Origin: CAIYUC01 sp963682005
Lineage (GTDB): Bacteria > Bacteroidota > Bacteroidia > Bacteroidales > FEN-979
Assembly (NCBI GenBank): GCA_963682005.1
Contig: OY820914.1
Span: forward strand, 4,898,001 to 4,962,000
Length of the DNA stretch: 64,000 bases
Direction: 5' to 3'
The position numbers were made by a program, and so were the translations under genes. This document shows, piece by piece, positions 1 to 7,700 of this stretch (position 1 is its first letter; the number at the start of each line of letters is the position of its first letter). The notes under the pieces are model-generated. The model ran no database searches, was not told the origin of the DNA, and worked only from the letters and a program-made list of their open reading frames with translations.

Positions 1-3
1 TTA

Positions 4-189
4 TTATACATGGATGTTCATCATGTAGCTGAAAAGACCAAATACCTTGAGAAGCCAGACACAGACAATGATCACGACCACAACGTTCAGAATGGTTTTG
101 ATCTTGTGGTCCATAGGAATGTATGTATTGACCAGCCATAGAACAACACCGGCAATGATCAGGACTATTAAAATGGTGAATAGTGGCAT
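4..189 (-). CDS. Small two-helix membrane protein (Thivi_2564-like)
   Basis: A 61-residue inner-membrane protein with two hydrophobic helices (about residues 3-21 and 33-52) separated by a short loop containing YIPMDHKIKT. The pattern LWLVNxYIPMDxKIKxILNVVVV matches the small Thivi_2564-type membrane family found widely in Gram-negative bacteria; this match is from memory of the family and no function is known to me. The gene has its own promoter of the type shared by four other envelope genes in the first 7.4 kb (214-251), so it is probably part of the same envelope or stress regulon. Confidence 0.75.
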   Translation of the reverse strand: MPLFTILIVLIIAGVVLWLVNTYIPMDHKIKTILNVVVVIIVCVWLLKVFGLFSYMMNIHV

Positions 190-213
190 ATAATGCGTTT
201 TAAAAGTGAATTA

Positions 214-251
214 CAAAGTTACTCCTTACTTTCCCGGCATACCTTACAAAA
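214..251 (-). promoter_or_regulatory. Alternative-sigma-like promoter of the small membrane protein
   Basis: Read on the minus strand: TTTTGTAAGG, 20 bases, then TAACTTTG, ending 24 bases before the start codon at 189. The upstream box is the weakest of the five copies (TGTAAgg instead of TGTAACA), but spacing and the AACTTTG core are exact. Confidence 0.5.
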
Positions 252-360
252 CTGTATGAATAAGTTACATCATTCTGATATTTACCAGATCGTGCCGGCC
301 TTTATTTCTCTCCTTTCTGCAGCCGGGAAACCTTTTTCATAACAGCAGATCAATCACGTA

Positions 361-555
361 TTATGATTCATCCTTCGTCGTGCGGATAAGGCCAATACCT
401 GCAATGAAGAAAATCAACCCCAGAATGCTGTAAATTAAGATCGCTTTAATATTGCGGTCACCGCCTGATGCGGCGACAAATGCGATTGCAGCATAAATCA
501 GGCCTCCTATTCCAAGAATTGTGAGTATTGCGCCAAAAATTCTTTTTACGTTCAT
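361..555 (-). CDS. Small two-helix membrane protein, unknown function
   Basis: A 64-residue protein from the start MNVKRIFGAIL. The reading frame stays open 14 codons further up to 597, but that extension is polar and unlikely. Two hydrophobic segments are separated by a charged loop (SGGDRNIK), and the tail RTTKDES is charged and probably cytoplasmic. I do not recognise the family. It sits between two other envelope genes transcribed the same way. No copy of the shared TGTAACA promoter is visible in front of it. Confidence 0.55.
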   Translation of the reverse strand: MNVKRIFGAILTILGIGGLIYAAIAFVAASGGDRNIKAILIYSILGLIFFIAGIGLIRTTKDES

Positions 556-623
556 TATTTCATTTTTTACGATTGATATAGAATTACCTGTTATCAATGT
601 TTCGGGATTACTTCAGGATGATT

Positions 624-2084
624 TCATTGCCCCATATTCTTAGGGGGTTCACCCTGTTGAGATTCCTTATCCTTGCCGGTGCTTTTAGGCGGATTATTTT
701 GCTGAGGCTGCTTATCCGGTTTGGCATCGTGTTGCGGCTGCGCTGGCTGCTTTGAAGGCGGGTTATTGTGCTGTTTCGGCGACTGCTGCTTTGGCGGCTG
801 GGACGGGGGCTGCTGCTTTTCCGACGGACTGTTGTGTTGTTGCGGGGCTGGCTGCTGCTTTGGCGGCTGTTGCTTTGAGGGCTGATCTTTCCCCTGCTGC
901 GGTGACGGTTGTTGCTTCGAAGGAGGATTATTGTGCTGTGACGGTGCTGGTTGCTGCCTTGGCGGCTGCTGCTTTGAAGGCTGATCTTTTCCCTGTTGCG
1001 GTGACGGTTGTTGCTTTGGCGGCTGCTGCTTTGAAGGCTGATCTTTTCCCTGTTGCGGTGACGGTTGTTGCTTTGGCGGCTGCTGCCTTGAAGGCTGATC
1101 TTTTCCCTGCTGCGGTGATGGTTGTTGCTTCGCCGGTTGCTGCCTTGAAGGCTGATCTTTTCCCTGCTGCTGTGATGGTTGTTGCTTCGCCGGCTGACCT
1201 TTTTGTTCTGGTTGATTTGGCTGCTGCCTGCTGGGCTGGGCCGGTCTCTGAGACGGGGTTTCTACCTTCCTTTGTTGGGCCGGCTTCACATTATTCATAT
1301 TTTCAACCCTTGACGGAGCAGGTTTTGGGCCTGATGAAACTACCCTCTGTACCTGAGGCCGGTATAACTGAACCTGGTCCTTGGTGACTTTCTGACCCGG
1401 TTGGCTTGATTCTCTTATTGTAACCGGGGTAATCGTCCGGCCTGCACGTTTTTCCACTTCATTCCTGGCAGGTCCTGCATTGTATGTCACATTCCTTGAC
1501 CTGTCAACATGCGTATTATTAATAACTGTGGAATTATTGATGATCGTTACATTTGTTGATCTGTCAACATAATAGTTATTGATGTTCGTCCGGCCCAGGT
1601 ACCCGCTTCTTACAAAGGTGTAACTATTGTGGGATTCATTGTAGCCAGATCCATATGCGACACTGACATTCACCCCTGGTCCGATCGGCGCCCAGCCATA
1701 ATATCCTTCTGACCGCCTCCAGGTAACCCATCCTGGACCCCATTCATTATCAGGAACCCAGATCGGTCCGTAAACGGGATCGGTATACCACCGCCCATAA
1801 TGAAAAGGCGCCCATCCCCATGAATAATTGGAAACCCATGTCCAGCCCTGATCAGTCAATATCCAATAACCATTCGTGGCATAGGGAGTAAAGCCGGGGG
1901 AGACATCCGGTATCCAGACATATCCATATTCAGGATTGTCAACCCAGGTCCCGTATGGGCTTAAATCATCATAAAAAACCTGAAAACTTACAGATGCCCC
2001 CTGCGCAGGGGCATGTTGCGGCGTTATCCACCCGCCGACAGAAATGAGAAAAAGAAGTGCGACAAATTTGATCCTGGTTTTCAT
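624..2084 (-). CDS. Secreted DUF6600/YXWGXW-type protein with Q/P-rich repeat tail
   Basis: A 486-residue exported protein. A signal peptide (about residues 1-28) is followed by a Trp/Tyr/Gly-rich domain (about 35-170) with repeated aromatic motifs (YGTWVDN, YGYVWIP, WGWAPFHYGRW, YYGWAPIGPG) typical of the DUF6600/YXWGXW secreted proteins. An Asn-rich stretch follows (about 170-200). From about residue 275 the protein consists of Gln/Pro/Lys repeats built on a 19-residue unit (PPKQQPSPQQGKDQPSKQQ), with variants ending in QHNNPPSKQQ. The tail is low-complexity and basic, so it may bind the wall or polyanionic surfaces; that is inference. The long open frame on the opposite strand over the repeats is a composition artefact. 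It has the shared TGTAACA promoter at 2121-2158. Confidence 0.8.
   Translation of the reverse strand: MKTRIKFVALLFLISVGGWITPQHAPAQGASVSFQVFYDDLSPYGTWVDNPEYGYVWIPDVSPGFTPYATNGYWILTDQGWTWVSNYSWGWAPFHYGRWYTDPVYGPIWVPDNEWGPGWVTWRRSEGYYGWAPIGPGVNVSVAYGSGYNESHNSYTFVRSGYLGRTNINNYYVDRSTNVTIINNSTVINNTHVDRSRNVTYNAGPARNEVEKRAGRTITPVTIRESSQPGQKVTKDQVQLYRPQVQRVVSSGPKPAPSRVENMNNVKPAQQRKVETPSQRPAQPSRQQPNQPEQKGQPAKQQPSQQQGKDQPSRQQPAKQQPSPQQGKDQPSRQQPPKQQPSPQQGKDQPSKQQPPKQQPSPQQGKDQPSKQQPPRQQPAPSQHNNPPSKQQPSPQQGKDQPSKQQPPKQQPAPQQHNSPSEKQQPPSQPPKQQSPKQHNNPPSKQPAQPQHDAKPDKQPQQNNPPKSTGKDKESQQGEPPKNMGQ
790..1200 (-). repeat. 57-bp coding tandem repeats (19-residue Q/P unit)
   Basis: About seven imperfect copies of a 57-bp unit encode PPKQQPSPQQGKDQPSKQQ-like segments in the tail of the DUF6600-type protein. 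Units differ by a few codons (PAKQQ, PPKQQ, PPRQQ; PSPQQ, PAPSQ). Copy number may vary between strains. Confidence 0.8.
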
Positions 2085-2120
2085 TGTTTCAATTTAATAT
2101 GTGATGAAATTATCACGATG

Positions 2121-2158
2121 CAAAGTTCCGTATCATCCATCCGATCGATGTTACACAA
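2121..2158 (-). promoter_or_regulatory. Alternative-sigma-like promoter of the DUF6600-type gene
   Basis: Minus strand: TTGTGTAACA, 20 bases, GAACTTTG, then 36 bases to the start codon at 2084. The ten-base upstream box is identical to those at 6324-6333 and 7362-7371. Confidence 0.65.
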
Positions 2159-2208
2159 CTTGGTGTTAATCTTACATGATTCATCGAATTGAAAGCAATG
2201 ATAATCCT

Positions 2209-4578
2209 CTATTTGGAAATGCTTATGCTTTCCTTCCGTTCCTTCCTGAATTTTTTTCTCGGTTTTTCATTATTCAATTCATTCATCTTCCGGTAGGCTT
2301 TCAGCAAGGATTTAGGAAAATCACCCTTGTAGACTATTTTATAAAAGGAAAAACCGTTATAGGGGATGGTGTTTTCCGGGGAATGAAATTTTACCCGGTT
2401 TTCAACACCTTTCTGTGTGAACGAGTGCAAAAAAGCAGTTTCCCTTTCCTTATTTAACAATCTGAATGTATTGCTAATAGTAATGATTCCAATATACCGG
2501 TTGCATTTCTCCTGGATGGTAAACAACAAACTATCATCAAGATACTTGTTCAGATAACGGACAAACAACGAATCTTTCACTGACTTGTTATCAACATCAA
2601 TGGAATCTGCTTCACTGAATTGCAATGATTTCTTCTCCCGGTTCCGTAAAAAATATTTCTTCTTGGCTTCAAAAAAACCGATATATTCTTTTTCCTTTTC
2701 TGCATAAACCATCGGATATACGGAAATTGAGGCATCCGGATTATCTTTCAGGAAATCAACCATTTCATCTATAAACTTTTCCTGCTGGGGCAACAGGGAA
2801 TTCTGACGCATGTTCCACTTCAGCGTAAGGGATTGCTCAATTTCAGCTTCGAGATCCTTTACCTCCATTCTGTAAGGCCCCGTCGCGGGTTTTACAAAAA
2901 TATTCTCAACAATATCGACTAAGACATCATGCAAATGAAATTTTGGATCCTTCAGGTTTCCGGTTATCGGTATCTCGTAGTCAATCACATTCCCCCGTTC
3001 CCGGACAAGTGACATCATCAACCGCATGGGTAGCCATTTTGTATTTTTATTTGCTGAACGAATGCCGATCCGCGGGTCAATTACCACAAGGTGGTTTTTG
3101 CTTTGTATTATTCCATTCCTTACGTTCCATGAACCTTTGATCTCTATTGTTCCCCTGTCCAGCGGAAAAGAGGTGTAAGTTATCAGGTAGGGATTGAAAA
3201 CGGAAGCGGGCACTCTTTTAAGGTCATATTGCAGATCAAAATCCGTACTGTCCGTTGGGTTAATGCGTAAAGTCACATTCAGATCACCATATGGTTTGAT
3301 ACCGGATTTAAATGCCACATTGACCCATTTGTGATTCTTGTCCACAGAATCTGCGACAATATACAACGGATATGCACTGGCAGAAAACTTCTCTTTAACG
3401 GAATAGTCGTTGAATTGGAGATTACCATCGTAGATTGCAAGCCGGTCTATTTTGTATTCGCTCTGGAAAAAATTCCTTGCGAGCACTTTAACGTAACGTG
3501 CAATTTCAATCACCAGGTTAAATTTGGCAGGATCTGCAGCCGCCGATGAAATGTTCGCACCATTTTTTCCGAACATCCTTTGCAGGTTATCCAGATAGTC
3601 ATAAATCTCATATATAAAATAAGGCTTAACGAGCGAAACAGAATCGAACAGGTATTGATGATTTTTCGGGCTGATTTCAATGATTGCCAGTGACAATTTT
3701 TTAAATGAGGAGAGATCCTCTTTCGGATTCTTTCCAAAATGAAAATCATTGACTGCCAGTTGTCCTGACATCGTTATATTTTCCTCATCCTTAAAGTTGC
3801 CCTTTGCTTTCATGTCAGCGTCAATGTTGGCGGAAAAACTTCCATGGTTTGTGATTTCGCGCAGGTATTGTTCAATAATCGACAGATCGAATTTTTGAAC
3901 GACTACTGAATAGTGATAATCCAGGGTTTCATAATTGATGGTAAAGTTGCCTTTTGCCCTACCGGTTCCTGTTCCGGATGTGAATGAAAAATGCACACCC
4001 ATGGTGTCGGCATTCCAACGTTTGCCGGCACTTTCAATATTTACCTCTTTGATGAAATAGTCTATGGGAGTAACATCTTCGCGGTACCGGAACACTCCGT
4101 TTTTCAGGCTGATCTTCAGGATTGAGAAATGCACGGATGATGGGGTCGTACTTGGTTTTTTGGGTGTAAATAGCTTTATCAGATCCGTAAAGTTCAGTAC
4201 TTTTTTATTTTGAATTATTATTCCGTGTGGCTGATCCAATGTGGCTTCTGTGATCTCAACCGTTTTCGACAGGAGTTTGAGCAGTGCAAAGTTTACGCTG
4301 ACTCCCCTGGCTGTAAAGAAAATACTGTCACCAGTCCGGTATCCGGGAAGGCTTTTGGATTCATAAATTTTGAGATTGCTTATGTGCACATATCCCGTGA
4401 AAGGGTTGATATAAATCCAACTCATTTTGACCTGCCTCCCGGTGTACTTCTCCGCATACTTCTCCAAAAGGTACTTTGCAATGGGTGAGATCAATAAAAT
4501 GATCACCACAGCTGCACTGAGGATTGCTCCAAAAACAATCAGGATTGTTTTTTTTAACGGGGTGTTTGCAATTTTCAT
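2209..4578 (-). CDS. AsmA-like DUF748 envelope protein
   Basis: A 789-residue protein with one N-terminal transmembrane anchor (about residues 9-32) and a long periplasmic region. The start MKIANTPLKKTILIVFGAIL, followed by YTGRQVKMSWIYINPFTGYVHISNL, matches the DUF748/AsmA-like group, which forms long beta-groove proteins of the periplasm related to lipid-transport proteins such as AsmA, TamB and YhdP. The C-terminal part (from about 610) is rich in charged helices (FIDEMVDFLKDNPDASISVYPM), as in other DUF748 proteins. A role in envelope lipid homeostasis is inference from the superfamily. It is the second of a run of minus-strand envelope genes and has no close operon partner. Confidence 0.75.
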   Translation of the reverse strand: MKIANTPLKKTILIVFGAILSAAVVIILLISPIAKYLLEKYAEKYTGRQVKMSWIYINPFTGYVHISNLKIYESKSLPGYRTGDSIFFTARGVSVNFALLKLLSKTVEITEATLDQPHGIIIQNKKVLNFTDLIKLFTPKKPSTTPSSVHFSILKISLKNGVFRYREDVTPIDYFIKEVNIESAGKRWNADTMGVHFSFTSGTGTGRAKGNFTINYETLDYHYSVVVQKFDLSIIEQYLREITNHGSFSANIDADMKAKGNFKDEENITMSGQLAVNDFHFGKNPKEDLSSFKKLSLAIIEISPKNHQYLFDSVSLVKPYFIYEIYDYLDNLQRMFGKNGANISSAAADPAKFNLVIEIARYVKVLARNFFQSEYKIDRLAIYDGNLQFNDYSVKEKFSASAYPLYIVADSVDKNHKWVNVAFKSGIKPYGDLNVTLRINPTDSTDFDLQYDLKRVPASVFNPYLITYTSFPLDRGTIEIKGSWNVRNGIIQSKNHLVVIDPRIGIRSANKNTKWLPMRLMMSLVRERGNVIDYEIPITGNLKDPKFHLHDVLVDIVENIFVKPATGPYRMEVKDLEAEIEQSLTLKWNMRQNSLLPQQEKFIDEMVDFLKDNPDASISVYPMVYAEKEKEYIGFFEAKKKYFLRNREKKSLQFSEADSIDVDNKSVKDSLFVRYLNKYLDDSLLFTIQEKCNRYIGIITISNTFRLLNKERETAFLHSFTQKGVENRVKFHSPENTIPYNGFSFYKIVYKGDFPKSLLKAYRKMNELNNEKPRKKFRKERKESISISK

Positions 4579-4707
4579 AATTCAATTTATCGGAAACTCT
4601 CCCTGCCAGGCAGAAAGAACAAGTGAAATTTGGCAGGAAAATGCCTCAGGCAATGTTGAGAACTATAAAATGGATCGCCACTCAACCTCATAACCAGGAA
4701 TGGCTCG

Positions 4708-5703
4708 TCAATTGTTTACTATTTGCGGAATGAACTGATGCTTGTTCGATAATTTCCATGTAACACTCACCCCTACAGCATCCGGAGTTGTCGACAGGCC
4801 AAGTGCAAGATGCTTGCTGCAAGGAATCTTATGTAATGCAGGGACCACGATGCCGATAACAGCGCCAAGCCCGAACCCTACGGCGATGTCGGATGGAAAA
4901 TGATCCAATGAACGTATTCGGGCATATCCTATCACCAAAGGGGGAACCGACGCTGCAAGGTATAAAAGGTATTTCGCCGCCCCGATATTCGGATGATAGT
5001 CACAAAATACCTTGACCATGAAAAACGTACTGTAGGCGCAGGATGCCACATGCCCGCTGTAAAAAGAGTTACGGTTGTTGCTATTTTTTTGGGCATCGGC
5101 CCCGAGGGCCGGATAATAAACAGCTGGCCTGTAACGGTTCTGAAAGTACGGTCCAAGAGGACTGTAATTGTAGAATGTGAATGTCACCGTATGTCCTTCA
5201 ACATACATAAACAAAAGGTGAAGCCAGTCCTTCCTTATATTTTTATCAATCATCAGTAAACTGGGCAGAAGGAATATGCCAATCTCCCCGTAATCGGAAA
5301 CCTTCTTCCACATGGCCCGATCAGATGTTGGCTGGTGCAAAGACCACCGGTCTAATGTGTTATACAGATTTTTTTGCTGATCCGTATTCGCAAAAATAAG
5401 TTCCTCATCAGACAGGGATGCCTTGCTCTTTAAACGTGGAATCGCAAACAAGTCACCAACCATGCCAACCAATATGATCGACCCTTCAACAAAATAATTG
5501 ATATTGTAAACTTTCATTTTCACGGGTTTCAATGGCTTTGCCCCTGTGTCACTTATTTTTGCAATTGTGTCTGCAGACCCACATAATGCACTGACACTTA
5601 TCATCAGGCTTGCCATTAAACACGCCAAGGTTCTCATTCGGAACCATTTGCTTTTAAATTTGCCCAGGTAACTCCCTGCAAACCAATTTTTCATTCGTAT
5701 CAT
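4708..5703 (-). CDS. PAP2-family membrane phosphatase
   Basis: A 331-residue membrane protein of the phosphatidic acid phosphatase type 2 superfamily, which removes phosphate from lipid phosphates or undecaprenyl pyrophosphate at the outer face of the inner membrane. The signature motifs are visible: NRYRP (motif 1-like, about residue 189), SFYSGHVAS with the catalytic SGH, and RIRSLDHFPSDIAVG, which fits the SR-x5-H-x3-D motif with Arg-Ile-Arg-Ser replacing the usual SR. A hydrophobic N-terminal segment lies at about residues 25-45. The start codon lies only 3 bases after the stop of the preceding gene (5707-6264), so the two are almost certainly co-transcribed and translationally coupled from the promoter at 6296-6333. 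Confidence 0.85.
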   Translation of the reverse strand: MIRMKNWFAGSYLGKFKSKWFRMRTLACLMASLMISVSALCGSADTIAKISDTGAKPLKPVKMKVYNINYFVEGSIILVGMVGDLFAIPRLKSKASLSDEELIFANTDQQKNLYNTLDRWSLHQPTSDRAMWKKVSDYGEIGIFLLPSLLMIDKNIRKDWLHLLFMYVEGHTVTFTFYNYSPLGPYFQNRYRPAVYYPALGADAQKNSNNRNSFYSGHVASCAYSTFFMVKVFCDYHPNIGAAKYLLYLAASVPPLVIGYARIRSLDHFPSDIAVGFGLGAVIGIVVPALHKIPCSKHLALGLSTTPDAVGVSVTWKLSNKHQFIPQIVNN

Positions 5704-5706
5704 AAT

Positions 5707-6264
5707 TTATTTCTTCTTCCCTTTTCCACCGTCGTGACCCTGGTCTGACTTTGTGCCTTTTTCGTTCCCATGATAATTGCCCTTATCGTTGCTGTGTCCT
5801 GATTTATAGTCATTGCCATGTCCTTTATCTTTATTTTCGTGATTACCATCGTGTGTATTCTTTACGCCGTTGCCTTTGCCCGGTCTTTCCCCGATCGTTT
5901 TCTGGGCTCCGCCATGATAACCTTTCGCATATTTCTTTTTATACTCCTTAAAATTTTTATACGGAGTGGTACCGTGATAATCCCTCATCACAACTTTATA
6001 CCCGCCATACAGATCGTAATTCCTGTACATCCCCGGCAGATATGCCCGGTGTACCCAGACGCCACCTGTGTAATAAATGAATACGGATGAGTGGACATCA
6101 TAATAGGCTTCAACATCGGGCAGGTAATAGTAACGGACATCCGTAAACCCTACCGGTCCCCACGGTGGAGGAACGCCGATATTTACGTTCACAGAAACCT
6201 GAGCTTGCATTGCACCTCCTGCTAACAACATCATTCCGGCCAGGATCAATCGAATTGTTTTCAT
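5707..6264 (-). CDS. Secreted protein with Lys/Gly/His-rich tail, unknown function
   Basis: A 185-residue exported protein: a signal peptide (residues 1-21, ending MQAQ), a compact aromatic domain (about 25-115: VNIGVPPPWGPVG, YYYLPDVEAYYDV, VFIYYTGGVWVHRAYLPG), then a very basic low-complexity tail of HGNDKG-like units. The YYYLPDVEAYYDV segment recalls small Bacteroidota periplasmic proteins often found with stress-induced envelope genes; no function is established. It is the first gene of a two-gene unit with the PAP2 phosphatase. The promoter shares the TTGTGTAACA-N20-CAACTTTG form. Confidence 0.65.
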   Translation of the reverse strand: MKTIRLILAGMMLLAGGAMQAQVSVNVNIGVPPPWGPVGFTDVRYYYLPDVEAYYDVHSSVFIYYTGGVWVHRAYLPGMYRNYDLYGGYKVVMRDYHGTTPYKNFKEYKKKYAKGYHGGAQKTIGERPGKGNGVKNTHDGNHENKDKGHGNDYKSGHSNDKGNYHGNEKGTKSDQGHDGGKGKKK

Positions 6265-6295
6265 CGCATCATTCTTTAGATCATTTTACAGACTG

Positions 6296-6333
6296 CAAAG
6301 TTGAGCCCTTTCCTGTCAGTAACTGTTACACAA
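6296..6333 (-). promoter_or_regulatory. Alternative-sigma-like promoter of the secreted protein/PAP2 unit
   Basis: Minus strand: TTGTGTAACA, 20 bases, CAACTTTG, then 31 bases to the start at 6264. It lies back to back with the ompA-like promoter at 6399-6436. Confidence 0.65.
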
Positions 6334-6398
6334 ATAGATAAAAGAGTTACAACATTAACACATGCGGAATATGTGAATGATGTAAGATTATTCAAGTT

Positions 6399-6436
6399 TT
6401 ATGTAACACGGATATTGGCAATGAACCTCAACTTTG
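6399..6436 (+). promoter_or_regulatory. Alternative-sigma-like promoter of the OmpA-like lipoprotein
   Basis: TTATGTAACA, 20 bases, CAACTTTG, then 30 bases to the ATG at 6467. The -7-like octamer is identical to that of the divergent gene. Confidence 0.65.
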
Positions 6437-6466
6437 TATTATAAATATTTACTTTAAAAACAAAAG

Positions 6467-7264
6467 ATGAAAACAGCATTCCGGCTCATTGCATGCTTGT
6501 TCCTTATGGTCAGCATGCTTTTTACGTCTTGCGTATCAAGCAAGAAATTTGCAGCTTCCGAAGCCCGGGTTGACCAGCTTCAGAAAGACAATGCCAGTTC
6601 ACTTCGCCAGTTGAATGATTGTAACCTTCAGGTCAAAAATCTGAAGGATGAAAAATCAGCCCTGCAAAATGACAATGCATCGGTTCAAAATGATCTGAAA
6701 GTCCTGACAACCGAGTCAAAGATGACGATTGCCGACCAGGCAAAACGTTTAAAGAACCTTCAGGATATGATCCAGGCACAGAGAAACGTAATGACAAATC
6801 TCCAGAATTCAATTGCCAAGGCCTTAATGAATTATAAAACGGACGAATTAACCGTTTACATCAAAGACGGAAATGTTTATGTATCCCTTGAAGAAAAGCT
6901 ATTGTTCAAATCAGGCAGTGATGTGGTCGATCCCAAGGGAAAGGAAGCGCTGAAAACGCTGGCCAATGTCCTGAATGGAACAAAAGACATCACGGTGATG
7001 ATAGAAGGCCATACGGACAACGTGCCCATCAAGACCAGGCAATTTAAAGACAATTGGGATCTGAGCACATCAAGAGCAACTTCAATTGTGCGGATCTTAT
7101 CTGATGAGTATGCTTTTGATCCTACACGGATCACAGCATGCGGCCGGGGTCAATTTCACCCTGTTAAGCCAAATGATACGGATGCAGGACGCGCTGCCAA
7201 TCGCAGAACAGAGATCATTCTATCACCGGATCTGAAGGAACTATACAAGCTGCTGTATCAGTAG
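6467..7264 (+). CDS. OmpA-family peptidoglycan-binding lipoprotein
   Basis: A 265-residue lipoprotein. The signal peptide ends in a lipobox with Cys about residue 22 (LFTSC-VSSKK). Residues about 30-115 form a coiled coil (ARVDQLQKDNASSLRQLNDC and following), and the C-terminal domain (about 130-255) is an OmpA/MotB domain. Peptidoglycan-binding residues are visible: IEGHTDN, the NWDLSTSRA motif with the Asp that contacts diaminopimelate, and NRRTEI with the matching Arg. It tethers the outer membrane to the wall. It belongs to the group of genes with the TGTAACA promoter, which suggests induction under envelope stress. Confidence 0.9.
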   Translation: MKTAFRLIACLFLMVSMLFTSCVSSKKFAASEARVDQLQKDNASSLRQLNDCNLQVKNLKDEKSALQNDNASVQNDLKVLTTESKMTIADQAKRLKNLQDMIQAQRNVMTNLQNSIAKALMNYKTDELTVYIKDGNVYVSLEEKLLFKSGSDVVDPKGKEALKTLANVLNGTKDITVMIEGHTDNVPIKTRQFKDNWDLSTSRATSIVRILSDEYAFDPTRITACGRGQFHPVKPNDTDAGRAANRRTEIILSPDLKELYKLLYQ

Positions 7265-7361
7265 AATTCGGGCTGAAGGGCAGGTGGGGAACATGTGCCT
7301 GATCCCCGGTTTTGGCCGACAAATGGCAGTAAAATGAAAATCATGTAATAATTATGAACAA

Positions 7362-7400
7362 TTGTGTAACAGTCAAAATCTCAATCGGGCGTAAATTTTG
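7362..7400 (+). promoter_or_regulatory. Alternative-sigma-like promoter of the small membrane protein/radical SAM unit
   Basis: TTGTGTAACA at 7362-7371, a 21-base gap and AAATTTTG (7393-7400), then 27 bases to the ATG at 7428. The upstream box is exact; the downstream box is a weaker match than in the other copies. Confidence 0.5.
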
Positions 7401-7427
7401 GCCGTTATTTACCTTTAGATAATTGAA

Positions 7428-7640
7428 ATGAAAAAGACCGGATTATTAATCTTATTGATCGGATTTGGCCTGATGGTATTTTCAGCATTTACTTTTTTCA
7501 CGAAAGAAAAGGTTGTAGATATTGGAAGCATAGAGATCACCAGGGATAAACCGCACCACCTGTTCTGGACTCCACTGATCGGTATTGCTGTAATGGGGAT
7601 TGGCGGAGTTGTATTATGGCAATATTCCAGGAAATACTAA
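7428..7640 (+). CDS. Small two-helix membrane protein, unknown function
   Basis: A 70-residue protein with hydrophobic helices at about residues 4-24 and 47-65. The segment between them (KEKVVDIGSIEITRDKPHHLFW) is charged and probably periplasmic. Similar short proteins occur near stress genes in Bacteroidota, but I know no function. It is preceded by a copy of the shared TTGTGTAACA box and lies 60 bases before the radical SAM gene, so the two may form one transcript. Confidence 0.65.
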   Translation: MKKTGLLILLIGFGLMVFSAFTFFTKEKVVDIGSIEITRDKPHHLFWTPLIGIAVMGIGGVVLWQYSRKY

Positions 7641-7700
7641 TCCGAAATCTCCAATCCACGAAAATTTCCTCTAACGAAAACCTCACGAAGCTATCAACCA

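Noticed and set aside
790..1200. CRISPR-like regular repeats
   Set aside because: They are in-frame 57-bp coding repeats of a secreted protein.
752..1387. Long Ala/Val-rich open frame on the plus strand
   Set aside because: It lies opposite the Q/P-repeat tail of the DUF6600-type gene; the bias of CAG/CCG-type codons opens the antisense frame. No start signals or domain pattern.
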